Source of the DNA: Gammaproteobacteria bacterium
GTDB lineage: Bacteria > Pseudomonadota > Gammaproteobacteria > Enterobacterales > Alteromonadaceae
Direction of reading: 5' to 3'
Assembly: GCA_018826295.1 (NCBI GenBank)
Contig: JAHJZX010000025.1
Coordinates: 1 to 64,000 of the forward strand
DNA: 64,000 nucleotides
Shown: positions 36,399-45,458 of the stretch, piece after piece
How the letters are laid out: every line of letters starts with the position of its first letter
How positions within the stretch are numbered: position 1 is the first letter of the stretch
Position numbers and translations under genes: made by a program
Notes under the pieces: model-generated
Told to the model about the DNA's origin: nothing
Databases searched by the model: none
Seen by the model: only the letters and a program-made list of their open reading frames with translations

Positions 36399-38243
36399 TC
36401 AGGTGTTGGTTGCGGCAATATACTCATCCACCAGTTGTTCCAGTACATCTAATGGCACGGCGCCGTTCTTCAACACCACATCATGAAAGGCTCGGATATC
36501 AAACTTGTCACCCAGTGCAGTTTTGGCTTTTTCGCGCAGTTCGATAATTTTAATCATGCCGATTTTATAGGCGGTAGCCTGTGATGGCATCACAATATAG
36601 CGTTCAATAGCCTTTTCAATAGCGGTTGGCGTATTGGGTGTATTGTCCAGCAGATACTGAATGGCTTCTTCGCGGCTCCATTTTTTGGCGTGTATACCGG
36701 TGTCGACCACTAAGCGGCAGGCGCGCCATAATTCCATGGCTAAGCGGCCAAAGTCAGAATACGGGTCCTGATACAGGCCTATTTCTTTCGGTAACAGCTC
36801 GGTGTATAAACCCCAGCCTTCAATGTAAGCAGTGTAACCGCCAAAGCGGCGAAACTTGGGCATGTCTTCCAGCTCTTGCGCTATAGCCAGCTGCATATGA
36901 TGGCCTGGTATGCCCTCGTGATAGGCCAGCGCTTCCTGCTCGTATTTGGGCATATCGCTCATGCGGTACAGGTTGGCGTAGTAAATGCCGGGCCGGCTGC
37001 CGTCCATAGATGGCTGCTGATAAAAGGCTTTACCGGCACTTTGTTCACGAAACGGCTCAACCGCTTTAACGATCATCTCTGCTTTAGGGGTAACTAAAAA
37101 CAGCTCGTTCAGCCGGGAGCGCATATGGTCAATCACGGCGGTGGCGTCGGCGAGGTAAGCCGCTTTGCCTTCTGCCGTGTCCGGATAATAAAACTGCTCA
37201 TCGGTTTGCATGAAGTTAAAAAAGGCTTTTAAATCGCCGTCAAAGCCCGTTTTCTGCATAATGGCGCGCATTTCGCTATGGATACGTGCCACTTCATCCA
37301 AACCAAGCTGGTTAATTTCGCTGGCGCTAAGGTTAGTGGTCGTGGTGCGTTTAAGCGCATTATTATAAAAGGCATCGCCATCTTTAAAGCGCCAAACACC
37401 ATCAATGTTGCCGGCTTTTTGCTGCAGCGTTTGCAGATAATTGATCAGGCTGCTGTAGGCTGGTTTGACGCTGGTAAGCAGCGCAACTTTAGCTTCGTCG
37501 ATTAACAGTTTACTGGCATGTTCATTCAGATTAAGTTTGGCCACTTTACTACTGAAGTCGGCCAGTAGGGTGCTGTCAGGGCCTTCGTCAAACGGTGCGC
37601 CCTTGATCACATTTTCACTGGCCGAAATAACATGCGGAAACACAAAGGCCGGCGCGATAATGCCGGCTTCAGCACGGGCCTGCAGTTGTTGCTGCAATTG
37701 GCTAAATAATTTTGGTACGGCATTAAGGCGGGCAATGTAAGCTTTTGCATCGTTTTCGCTGCCGATGCTGTGTTGATTGATCAGCACTGAAGGTACCCGC
37801 GAATGGGTGCCCGACATTTGGTTTACCGGATAACTATACAGTTGCCATTTGGCGTCATCCAATTCTTGCTGTAAGTCTTGCTGCATTAGCAAATAGCTGA
37901 CGCGGCTATTGTCGTCCAGTTTACTAACGTCGATGGCCTGCAACATGACCAAATGTTGACGGGCCAGCTGTAATGACGCCTGGTAATGCTCGTCAGATAA
38001 GTCATGCCATTTGTCATAGTCATCTTTGATGCCCAGCCGGGTTTGCAACAAGGGGTTGCGCTTTACCTGTGCCATAAAGATTTGTTCAAACAGCGCGTTG
38101 GCTTTGTCTGATTCGGTTTGTTGCTGTACTACAACGGCTGGCTGTGGCGCGGGTGTTGTTTGTTGCTGCGGGCCGCAGCCGGTTAATAAAGCTGCGCTTA
38201 CCGCTATCGGCAGTAACGCGCGCTGGAGCAAAATGGATGTCAT
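36399..38243 (-). CDS. DUF885 family lipoprotein, putative zinc peptidase
   Basis: A 614-residue protein with a lipoprotein signal peptide (lipobox LTGC, Cys about residue 23), so it should be anchored in the outer or inner membrane facing the periplasm. The C-terminal half has a metallopeptidase-like HExxH pattern (AYHEGIPGHHMQLA) and the family segment YIEGWGLYTELLPKE. DUF885 proteins are thought to be zinc peptidases, but few have been tested. It is a single gene between a terminator and a pair of inverted repeats. Confidence 0.85.
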   Translation of the reverse strand: MTSILLQRALLPIAVSAALLTGCGPQQQTTPAPQPAVVVQQQTESDKANALFEQIFMAQVKRNPLLQTRLGIKDDYDKWHDLSDEHYQASLQLARQHLVMLQAIDVSKLDDNSRVSYLLMQQDLQQELDDAKWQLYSYPVNQMSGTHSRVPSVLINQHSIGSENDAKAYIARLNAVPKLFSQLQQQLQARAEAGIIAPAFVFPHVISASENVIKGAPFDEGPDSTLLADFSSKVAKLNLNEHASKLLIDEAKVALLTSVKPAYSSLINYLQTLQQKAGNIDGVWRFKDGDAFYNNALKRTTTTNLSASEINQLGLDEVARIHSEMRAIMQKTGFDGDLKAFFNFMQTDEQFYYPDTAEGKAAYLADATAVIDHMRSRLNELFLVTPKAEMIVKAVEPFREQSAGKAFYQQPSMDGSRPGIYYANLYRMSDMPKYEQEALAYHEGIPGHHMQLAIAQELEDMPKFRRFGGYTAYIEGWGLYTELLPKEIGLYQDPYSDFGRLAMELWRACRLVVDTGIHAKKWSREEAIQYLLDNTPNTPTAIEKAIERYIVMPSQATAYKIGMIKIIELREKAKTALGDKFDIRAFHDVVLKNGAVPLDVLEQLVDEYIAATNT

Positions 38244-38282
38244 AGCTATCCCCGTTATGAGTGTATGGCTTGGCTGATTGCT

Positions 38283-38354
38283 CAGCTGATGGCGTTATTC
38301 TACGCCATCAGCTGCTGATTAACAGACAAAGTATCGCGCTGACAGGTTAATCAG
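38283..38354. repeat. Two successive inverted repeats
   Basis: CAGCTGATGGCG (38283-38294) and CGCCATCAGCTG (38303-38314) form a perfect 12-bp stem. CTGATTAAC (38315-38323) and GTTAATCAG (38346-38354) then form a 9-bp stem around a 22-base loop. No T run follows. They fill the gap between hemW and the DUF885 gene, both on the minus strand, and may serve as a non-canonical terminator or protein site. Confidence 0.55.
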
Positions 38355-38355
38355 G

Positions 38356-39510
38356 CTAGATAAACAAGGTGAGTAAGTCGTTTAGATAGCGCGCACCTTT
38401 AGCGGTTATTTGCCAGTGCGTATCGGTAACCGTCAGTAGCTGCTTTTGTTCTGCCTCAGTAATAGCCGCAGTGATGCTGCTTAATGGCAGGCCGGTGTAG
38501 GCCGTAAAGTCGGCGATCGGGCAGGGTTCGAGCAGGCGAAACCGGTTCATAAAAAACTCAAACGGCCGGTCTTCGGCGGCGACTTGCTCGCGATTATCCA
38601 AATAGCCGCGGCTGATATCCATATAGCCTTTAGGGTGCTTAATTTTTACCGTACGTAAAATGGCATTGCGTGATGGCAGGGTAATTTTGCCATGGGCGCC
38701 GCAGCCAATACCTAAATAGTCGCCATAACGCCAGTAATTCAGATTATGCCGGCACTGCTGGCCGGTTTTGGCATAGGCCGAAATTTCATATTGCTGATAG
38801 CCATGTTGCTCAAGCAATGCCAGGCCATGTTGCTGGATATCCCACAACGTATCGTCTGGTGGTAACACTGGCGGGCGTGAGGCAAAGGCAGTGTTGGGCT
38901 CTATAGTTAGTTGATACCAGGACAGGTGCGGTGGAGCTAAATCTATCGCTTGTTGTAAATCGGCCAAAGCACCGGCCAGATCCTGCTGTGGTAAGCCGTG
39001 CATTAAATCCAGGTTAAAGCTTTGCAGCGGTTGACTGTGCAGTAGCTGCTGGGCCAGTTTCGCCGCGTTGATGGCTTCGTGACTGTCGTGTATCCGCCCC
39101 AGCGCCTGCAACTGGGCCGTTTGAAAGCTCTGTACACCGATAGAAAACCGCGTTACACCGGCACTAACATAACCGGCAAAACGCTCGGCTTCAACCGTGC
39201 CGGGATTGGCTTCCATGGTTACTTCCATGTCGCTGTCACAGCGGATACGTTGCTTAACGCCGGTTAGGATTTGCTCAATGCCGGCAGCAGAAAACACACT
39301 GGGTGTGCCACCACCAATAAAGATACTGCTAAGGCTGCGGCCGTTAACCAGGGCTAAATCCTGATCTAAGTCTGCCAATAAATGGGCGATGTATTCCTGC
39401 TCGGGAATGCCTTGTTTTACTGCGTGGGAGTTAAAGTCGCAGTACGGACATTTTTGAATACACCAGGGTATGTGAATATAAAGCGCCAATGGCGGTAACT
39501 GCAATGCCAC
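38356..39510 (-). CDS. hemW: Radical SAM heme chaperone HemW
   Basis: HemW is a radical SAM protein that carries heme to target proteins; it was earlier called oxygen-independent coproporphyrinogen III oxidase. The 384-residue protein has the radical SAM cluster motif CIQKCPYCDF (CX3CX2C) near residue 17, GGGTPS, and the C-terminal HemN-like domain. HemW differs from true HemN by its shorter N-terminus and CX3CX2C-only cluster. It overlaps rdgB by one base, consistent with the conserved yggS-proC-yggT-DUF4426-rdgB-hemW operon. Confidence 0.92.
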   Translation of the reverse strand: MALQLPPLALYIHIPWCIQKCPYCDFNSHAVKQGIPEQEYIAHLLADLDQDLALVNGRSLSSIFIGGGTPSVFSAAGIEQILTGVKQRIRCDSDMEVTMEANPGTVEAERFAGYVSAGVTRFSIGVQSFQTAQLQALGRIHDSHEAINAAKLAQQLLHSQPLQSFNLDLMHGLPQQDLAGALADLQQAIDLAPPHLSWYQLTIEPNTAFASRPPVLPPDDTLWDIQQHGLALLEQHGYQQYEISAYAKTGQQCRHNLNYWRYGDYLGIGCGAHGKITLPSRNAILRTVKIKHPKGYMDISRGYLDNREQVAAEDRPFEFFMNRFRLLEPCPIADFTAYTGLPLSSITAAITEAEQKQLLTVTDTHWQITAKGARYLNDLLTLFI

Positions 39511-40112
39511 TATGCTTTGCTCTGTTGTAACAGGTTAAGCAACTGCGCCAGGGCTTTACCGCGATGGCTAAGTTGCTGTTTGCGCTCACGGCTTAGCTCG
39601 GCACTGGTGCAGCCTTCGGTGGCGACATAAAACACCGGATCATAGCCAAAGCCAGCACAACCGGCACGTTGTTGGGTAATGCTGCCGTGCCAAACGCCGT
39701 GACATACCAGCGGTGTCGGGTCTTCAGCATGGCGCAGGTACACCAAGACACAATGAAACTGTGCACCACGTTGCCCGGCTGGTACGTCTTTTAGCGCCAA
39801 CAGCAGTTTATCAATGTTGGCGCTATCGCTGGCGGCTTCTCCGGCATAACGGGCCGAATAAATACCCGGTGCACCATCAAGCGCGTCAACTGCCAGGCCA
39901 GAATCATCGGCAATAGCCGGTAAGCCAGTGGCTAACGCGGCATGGCGCGCTTTTATAATGGCATTTTCAATAAAGGTCAGCCCGGTTTCATCGGCATCTG
40001 AGACACCCAGTTCAGTTTGCGGTATCACTTGCAGCTTAAACGGTGCCAGCATCTGGCTTAATTCCGTTACTTTGCCTTTGTTACCGCTGGCCAGCACTAT
40101 GTTATTTGTCAT
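39510..40112 (-). CDS. rdgB: XTP/dITP pyrophosphatase
   Basis: RdgB hydrolyses non-canonical purine triphosphates (XTP, dITP) and keeps them out of DNA. The 200-residue protein begins [19 protein letters not shown], the nucleotide-binding start of the family, and has the [20 protein letters not shown] catalytic region and the C-terminal SHRGKAL signature. It follows DUF4426 by four bases and overlaps hemW, so cotranscription is very likely. Confidence 0.96.
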   Translation of the reverse strand: MTNNIVLASGNKGKVTELSQMLAPFKLQVIPQTELGVSDADETGLTFIENAIIKARHAALATGLPAIADDSGLAVDALDGAPGIYSARYAGEAASDSANIDKLLLALKDVPAGQRGAQFHCVLVYLRHAEDPTPLVCHGVWHGSITQQRAGCAGFGYDPVFYVATEGCTSAELSRERKQQLSHRGKALAQLLNLLQQSKA

Positions 40113-40116
40113 CTAA

Positions 40117-40539
40117 TTAATCTACGTAAAAAACCTGGTCGAAAGTCAGTTGCTGCGTCTGGTTGCCGCTGCTGATAGTAATGGTAAAGCTGTAACGTTG
40201 TTCGTGATGAAACGGCAATTGTGCCAGGTAGTACACCGCATTGCCTTCTGTTACCTCGGTAAATTCCAGTGTGCGGATACGGCTTTGCAAGTCTTTGGCG
40301 CTACCGGTTATTGCCACTTTTTGTGCTTGCTGAGTGGTTTTATCCAATACTGAAATATTAACAATGCCATTGTATTTACTGCGCTGTAGCTGGTATTGCT
40401 GCGCCACTTCCGGCGTTAGTATCGGTGAGGGAAAAGCAATGTAATGCACATCCCAGTTTCCCAGTTGTTTTTTTTGCTCGCCAGCGGCACTGAAGCTGAC
40501 AATTAAGCCCAATAGCAGGGCAAGAATGACACGGTTCAT
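40117..40539 (-). CDS. DUF4426 periplasmic protein
   Basis: A 140-residue protein with a signal peptide (MNRVILALLLGLIVSFSAAG). The mature part begins QKKQLGNWDVHYIAFPS and is beta-rich, as in the DUF4426 family, common in Vibrio and Shewanella between yggT and rdgB. The function is unknown. It lies four bases before rdgB. A 181-base gap separates it from yggT, with only a weak hairpin (40652-40670) in it. Confidence 0.82.
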   Translation of the reverse strand: MNRVILALLLGLIVSFSAAGEQKKQLGNWDVHYIAFPSPILTPEVAQQYQLQRSKYNGIVNISVLDKTTQQAQKVAITGSAKDLQSRIRTLEFTEVTEGNAVYYLAQLPFHHEQRYSFTITISSGNQTQQLTFDQVFYVD

Positions 40540-40720
40540 AGTTCACCTCAGTCAGAAAGGTCAGGGTGTTAAGTATAGTGGCTCAGGTTTCGTGCGGCAG
40601 CGTTTTTATCGGCGCTGGCACCTGCTTTGGCGCTATTTTCATAACGGTTTTAAGCCAGCCAGGCTGGCTTTGGGTTTAAATATGCAGCCTTAACCTGATG
40701 TTGTGCTGTTACCTCAGCGC

Positions 40721-41260
40721 TCAAAATTGTGGCAGCCAGCCCAAAGTAAGAATGTTCAACACGTTTAGGGCGATAATAACCACCAGAACCGACAAGTCTA
40801 ACCCGGCTATGGGCGGAATAATACGCCGTACCGGACGAAGAACCGGTTCAGTGAGCTGATGCATCAGATACTCAATTGGGTTATTACCCTGGCTAAACCA
40901 GCTCATAATGGCACGGATAATTAACACCCAGAAAAACAGCGTCAAAGCTTCTCGCACAAGCATAGGTAGTGCCATTACCAGTAAATTCGGTAGAAACACC
41001 TGGCCAAACGCCAGATAGCGCAAACATACAGATTGTGCGATAACCAACACAAGCGCCAGCAGTACTGATGCGGTGTCTATTTTGCCGATACTGGGTAGCA
41101 GACGGCGCAGAGGGATAACGACCGGGTTGGTGGCTTTAACAACAAACTGGCTCAGTGGATTGTAAAAATCGGCCCGTGCCCATTGCAGCCAAATTCGCAG
41201 CAGCACTACCATCAGATATAAACTAAAGGCAGTGTTTATTAAAAATATCAAGGCTTGCAT
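40721..41260 (-). CDS. yggT: YggT family integral membrane protein
   Basis: A 179-residue inner-membrane protein made of two copies of the YggT unit. Each copy has two hydrophobic helices around an LRIWLQWARADFYNPLSQFV or RAIMSWFSQGNNPIEYLMHQ segment followed by PVxxPxRRxxP (PVVIPLRRLLP; PVLRPVRRIIP). YggT has been linked to resistance to osmotic shock and to cell division or membrane functions, but no clear activity is known. It follows proC in the conserved operon. Confidence 0.93.
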   Translation of the reverse strand: MQALIFLINTAFSLYLMVVLLRIWLQWARADFYNPLSQFVVKATNPVVIPLRRLLPSIGKIDTASVLLALVLVIAQSVCLRYLAFGQVFLPNLLVMALPMLVREALTLFFWVLIIRAIMSWFSQGNNPIEYLMHQLTEPVLRPVRRIIPPIAGLDLSVLVVIIALNVLNILTLGWLPQF

Positions 41261-41289
41261 CAGGCTCTCCGCATCTTAGACGATGAAAA

Positions 41290-42117
41290 TTATAGACTTT
41301 GCGCCATTTCTTCAGCACGGGCAATTGCCGCATACATGGCGTCTGCAACCATTTTTTCAAGCCCCTGGTTGGCAAAAGTGGTGACGGCTTCATGCGTGGT
41401 TCCGCCTTTAGAGGTAACCTGAGCTCTGAGATCTGCAAAGCTATGCTCACTGTTCAGCGCCATAGTCGCGGCGCCCAGCGCAGTTTGTGCCACCATTTGC
41501 TTGGCCTGGGCCGCATCAAAGCCCAGCTGTTCAGCCACTTGCTGCATCGCCTGCATAAAGAAAAAGAAATAGGCTGGCGAGCTGCCGGTAACAGCAATGA
41601 TATGGTTAATTTGCGCTTCGGTTTCTAGCCAGACATTGAGCCCGGTGCCGCTGAACATATGATCAACAAAGGCTTTTTCATAGTTGGAGCAGCCCGACGG
41701 GAATAAACCGGTCACGCCAAGGCCAACCAGCGAGGGGGTGTTGGGCATAGCCCTAACCAGACGAACTTGCCCCAGCCATTGCTGATAACGGCTTACCGGA
41801 AGGCCAGCAGCTAAGGTAACGAACAACTTTTCGGCAATTTCAGGTGCCGCAGCGATCAAGGATTGGCAAACATCCTGCATCATTTGCGGTTTTACGGCCA
41901 GCACTATCACATCGGCCTTGGTTACCGCTTCAATATTATCCAGTGTGGTTTGAATGCCGAAGTCGGCAGCCAGCGCGGTTAACTTTGGCTGACTGCGGTT
42001 AGCGGCGATAATGTTGTCTGCCGGATAACCGGCGTTAACCATGGCGGCAATAACGCAGCGCGCCATATTGCCGGCACCGATAAAGGCGACTGTGTTGTCA
42101 TTCATTTGTGTCGTCAT
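41290..42117 (-). CDS. proC: Pyrroline-5-carboxylate reductase
   Basis: ProC reduces pyrroline-5-carboxylate to proline with NAD(P)H, in the last step of proline synthesis. The 275-residue protein begins with the Rossmann motif AFIGAGNMARCVIAAMVNAG. It has the NTPSLVGLGVTGLF segment and the C-terminal family signature VTSKGGTTHEAVTTF, all intact. It follows yggS by eight bases and precedes yggT, as in most Gammaproteobacteria. Confidence 0.96.
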   Translation of the reverse strand: MTTQMNDNTVAFIGAGNMARCVIAAMVNAGYPADNIIAANRSQPKLTALAADFGIQTTLDNIEAVTKADVIVLAVKPQMMQDVCQSLIAAAPEIAEKLFVTLAAGLPVSRYQQWLGQVRLVRAMPNTPSLVGLGVTGLFPSGCSNYEKAFVDHMFSGTGLNVWLETEAQINHIIAVTGSSPAYFFFFMQAMQQVAEQLGFDAAQAKQMVAQTALGAATMALNSEHSFADLRAQVTSKGGTTHEAVTTFANQGLEKMVADAMYAAIARAEEMAQSL

Positions 42118-42125
42118 TCCTTGTG

Positions 42126-42800
42126 CTAATCTCTTGCGCCAAAAATTGCGGTCCCTAATCGTATCATAGTTGCGCCATATCGCAGAGCCAAAGGCCAGTC
42201 ATCTGACATGCCCATCGATAATTCAGTCGCTTGCGCATAGCGCTGCTGCAGTTGTAACGACAATTGCTGCATAGCTGCAAAGGCAGTTTCGCTTTGCCCA
42301 GGTGCCGGTATTGCCATCAGGCCTTTTAATTCCAGCTGGGGTAATTGGTTTACTGCTTCGGCCAGTGCCAGCATATCTGCCGGCGCTATACCGGCTTTGC
42401 TGGTTTCATCACTGATATTAATTTGCAGCAGCACCTTTAATTTTGCCAGCGTTGCCGGGCGCTGTTCGTTCAGGCGCTGGGCAATTTTTAGCCGTTCAAT
42501 ACTGTGCACCCAGTGCGCATGCTCGGCTACCAGCCGGGTTTTGTTAGACTGTAGCGGGCCAATAAAATGCCAGCAGATATCCGCAAAGCCGCTAAGCTCT
42601 GTAGCTTTTGTCGCTAATTCCTGCGGGTAATTTTCGCCAAAATGTCGTTGTCCGGCATGGTACGCCGCTTCAATGGCACTAACCGGTTTGGTTTTACTAA
42701 CGGCTAACAGTTGTACAGTGTCAATGTTGGCAGACAGCTGGAGGCACTTTTGTGTCAGGTTGTGATAGGCGAGCTGTAGTTGTTCTGCTATGTTATTCAT
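42126..42800 (-). CDS. yggS: YggS family pyridoxal phosphate homeostasis protein
   Basis: YggS/PROSC proteins bind pyridoxal 5'-phosphate without a known catalytic activity and regulate its pool and amino acid balance. The protein is 224 residues from ATG 42800, which aligns with the MNDIAHNL start of E. coli YggS; an in-frame GTG 12 bases upstream is possible but less like relatives. The PLP Lys is in LLAVSKTKPVSAI. Other landmarks are HFGENYPQE, WHFIGPLQSNKT and LSMGMSDDWPLA. It is divergent from pilT and leads the yggS-proC-yggT operon. Confidence 0.94.
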   Translation of the reverse strand: MNNIAEQLQLAYHNLTQKCLQLSANIDTVQLLAVSKTKPVSAIEAAYHAGQRHFGENYPQELATKATELSGFADICWHFIGPLQSNKTRLVAEHAHWVHSIERLKIAQRLNEQRPATLAKLKVLLQINISDETSKAGIAPADMLALAEAVNQLPQLELKGLMAIPAPGQSETAFAAMQQLSLQLQQRYAQATELSMGMSDDWPLALRYGATMIRLGTAIFGARD

Positions 42801-42830
42801 ATCAATTGGCACAGTGGAGTAAAAGTTGTC

Positions 42831-43883
42831 ATGGATATTACCGAATTACTGGCGTTTAGTGTGCAACATAAAGCCTCAGATTTACACCTTTCAGCCGGCG
42901 TACCGCCGCTGATCCGCGTTGATGGCGACGTACGTAAACTTAATGTACCGCCCTTGTCGCATAAAGAAGTACATGCTTTGGTGTACGAGATTATGACCGA
43001 TAAGCAACGCAAAGAGTACGAAGAACGTCTCGAATCAGATTTTTCTTTTGAAGTGCCGGGCTTAGCACGTTTTCGTGTTAACGCCTTTGTGCAAAACCGC
43101 GGTGCGGCCGCGGTGTTCCGTACTATCCCCAGTGAGGTGTTAACACTGGATGATTTAGGTGCACCGGATATTTTTAAAACCATTGCCGAAAACCCGCGTG
43201 GTTTGGTGCTGGTAACCGGACCGACAGGCTCAGGTAAGTCTACCACCCTGGCGGCGATGATCGATTACATTAACACCATGCGGCACGATCATATTTTAAC
43301 CATCGAAGATCCAATAGAATTTGTGCACAACAATAAATCCTGTCTGATTAACCAGCGGGAAGTGCACCGCGATACCCACAGTTTCAGCAACGCATTGCGC
43401 TCGGCACTGCGTGAAGACCCTGACGTTATTCTGGTGGGTGAATTACGTGATCTGGAAACCATACGGTTAGCGATGACCGCTGCCGAAACCGGTCATTTAG
43501 TGTTTGGCACCCTGCACACCACGTCAGCGCCAAAAACCATCGACCGTATTATCGACGTGTTTCCGGGTGAAGAAAAAGATATGGTGCGGTCAATGCTGTC
43601 TGAGTCATTACGTGCTGTTATTTCACAAACCCTGCTGAAAAAAATCGGCGGCGGCCGTATTGCGGCGCACGAAATTATGGTCGGCTTACCGGCGATACGT
43701 AACCTTATTCGCGAAGATAAAATTGCCCAGATGTACTCGGTTATCCAGACCGGCGCTGCCCATGGCATGCAAACCATGGATCAATGCTTGTTAAATCTGG
43801 TAAACCGTGGCCGGATAACCCAGCAAGACGCGGCCGCTAAGGCACAGGACAAAAATACCTTTGGCGCTATGGGTAGGATGTAA
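42831..43883 (+). CDS. pilT: Type IV pilus retraction ATPase PilT
   Basis: PilT is the hexameric ATPase that depolymerises type IV pili for twitching motility. From ATG 42831 it is 350 residues, the usual length, starting MDITELLAFSVQHKASDLHL, with a GGAG site 11 bases upstream. The Walker A is VTGPTGSGKSTTLAAM. The Asp box (ILTIEDPIEFVH), Walker B (VILVGELRD) and the retraction-specific AIRNLIRE near the C-terminus are clear. pilU follows after five bases. Confidence 0.97.
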   Translation: MDITELLAFSVQHKASDLHLSAGVPPLIRVDGDVRKLNVPPLSHKEVHALVYEIMTDKQRKEYEERLESDFSFEVPGLARFRVNAFVQNRGAAAVFRTIPSEVLTLDDLGAPDIFKTIAENPRGLVLVTGPTGSGKSTTLAAMIDYINTMRHDHILTIEDPIEFVHNNKSCLINQREVHRDTHSFSNALRSALREDPDVILVGELRDLETIRLAMTAAETGHLVFGTLHTTSAPKTIDRIIDVFPGEEKDMVRSMLSESLRAVISQTLLKKIGGGRIAAHEIMVGLPAIRNLIREDKIAQMYSVIQTGAAHGMQTMDQCLLNLVNRGRITQQDAAAKAQDKNTFGAMGRM

Positions 43884-43888
43884 TAGCT

Positions 43889-45013
43889 ATGCAACTGGAT
43901 GATTTTTTAGAAAAAATGGTAAATATGCGGGCATCTGACTTGTTTGTCACTGCCGGCATGCCAGTGGCTGCCAAAATTAACGGTGAAATGACACCAATAG
44001 ACGAAATGCCGCTGACTGATGCTACCTCACTAAAACTGGTGCTGTCGGCCATGAACGATAAGCAGCAGCAGGAGTTTATGACCAGCAAAGAGTGTAACTT
44101 TGCTATTGCCAATGACGTTGGCCGTTTTCGGGTATCGGCATTTTGGCAGCGTGACTGTGCTGGCATGGTGGTGCGCCGGATCGTAACGCAAATTCCGAAT
44201 GTTGATGATCTGGGCCTGCCGCCTATCATGAAAGAAGTGATCATGTCCAAGCGCGGTCTGGTGCTGTTTGTCGGTGGTACCGGTACCGGTAAGTCGACCT
44301 CGCTGGCGGCGCTGTTGGGTTATCGCAATAAAAATGCCAAAGGTCATATTCTTACCATTGAAGATCCTATCGAGTTTGTGCACGACCACCATAAAAGCTT
44401 AATTACGCAGCGTGAAGTCGGTATTGATACCGAGTCGTTTGAAGCGGCGTTAAAAAGCTCGCTGCGCCAGGCGCCGGATGTCATTCTGATTGGTGAGATC
44501 CGCAGTCAGGACACTATGGAATACGCACTGTCGTTTGCTGAAACCGGCCATTTATGTATCGCTACATTGCACGCCAACAACGCCAACCAGGCCATTGACC
44601 GCATTATGCACCTGGTACCCAAAGAAATGCACCAGAAGCTGCTGTTCGACTTATCGTTGAATTTACGCGGCATAGTTGCACAGCAACTGGTGCCCACTGC
44701 TGATGGCCAGGGCCGGGTGGCTGCGATAGAAGTACTGCTTAACTCGCCATTGATTGCCGATTTAATCTCCCGTGGTGACATGGGCGAAATTAAAGCCGTA
44801 ATGACCAAGTCACGCGAATTGGGCATGCAAACCTTTGACCAGGCTTTGTATGATTTATATCAGGCCGGCCGGATAAGTTATGCCGATGCGTTGCACCATG
44901 CCGATTCACCAAACGATCTGCGTCTGATGATCAAGCTGCGCAGCGGCGATACCAAAGGTGCAGGTTTCCTGTCTGGTGTCACTATTGAAGGTTTTGAAAA
45001 CAAAGACGAATAA
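43889..45013 (+). CDS. pilU: PilT-dependent retraction accessory ATPase PilU
   Basis: PilU is the PilT paralogue that assists retraction. The 374-residue protein has Walker A VGGTGTGKSTSLAALLG, the Asp box ILTIEDPIEFVHDHHKSLI, Walker B PDVILIGEIRS, and ETGHLCIATLHANNANQAID, typical of PilU rather than PilT. It is directly downstream of pilT and is followed 19 bases later by a CBS-domain gene, so the three are likely one transcript. Confidence 0.95.
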   Translation: MQLDDFLEKMVNMRASDLFVTAGMPVAAKINGEMTPIDEMPLTDATSLKLVLSAMNDKQQQEFMTSKECNFAIANDVGRFRVSAFWQRDCAGMVVRRIVTQIPNVDDLGLPPIMKEVIMSKRGLVLFVGGTGTGKSTSLAALLGYRNKNAKGHILTIEDPIEFVHDHHKSLITQREVGIDTESFEAALKSSLRQAPDVILIGEIRSQDTMEYALSFAETGHLCIATLHANNANQAIDRIMHLVPKEMHQKLLFDLSLNLRGIVAQQLVPTADGQGRVAAIEVLLNSPLIADLISRGDMGEIKAVMTKSRELGMQTFDQALYDLYQAGRISYADALHHADSPNDLRLMIKLRSGDTKGAGFLSGVTIEGFENKDE

Positions 45014-45032
45014 GTAACGGCTGGGGGCTTTG

Positions 45033-45458
45033 ATGAGCATAGCGCATATTATGACGCATCGTAACAAGCTGGTAACCACTGTGGCCGATGCCAGCCTGGC
45101 GTCGTTGCGCGATGTGTTTGCCAAGGCCCGTTTTCAGCATGTACCTGTGGTAGACAATACCAACCGTATTGTTGGTATTGTTTCGGTAAAAGACTATTTT
45201 CGTGAATTAAGCCCGGTGATGGATTCGGCGACAGATCCAACGATCAGTGTATTTTTGCGCTCGCGTAAAGTGCATCAGGTTATGGTGTCGCCGGTTATTA
45301 CCATCACTGAAAGCAGCACCGTTAAGCAAGCTGCAGCCTTATTGTTGCAGCACAATATTAGCTGTCTGCCGGTAACCGACGAATTTAAGCATTTGCTGGG
45401 TTTGGTATCCTGGAAAGACATTCTGCGTGCAGCACTGCACAAGCCCGCGACCGCTTAA
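45033..45458 (+). CDS. CBS domain-pair protein downstream of pilTU
   Basis: A 141-residue protein consisting of two CBS motifs and little else. The first unit is IMTHRNKLVTTVADASL to RIVGIVSVKDYFREL, the second VSPVITITESSTVKQAA to LGLVSWKDILRAAL. CBS pairs bind adenine nucleotides and sense energy state. ATG 45033 is chosen over a TTG three bases earlier. Its place after pilTU suggests, without proof, a link to pilus control. A second protein of the same type lies at 48756. Confidence 0.85.
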   Translation: MSIAHIMTHRNKLVTTVADASLASLRDVFAKARFQHVPVVDNTNRIVGIVSVKDYFRELSPVMDSATDPTISVFLRSRKVHQVMVSPVITITESSTVKQAAALLLQHNISCLPVTDEFKHLLGLVSWKDILRAALHKPATA

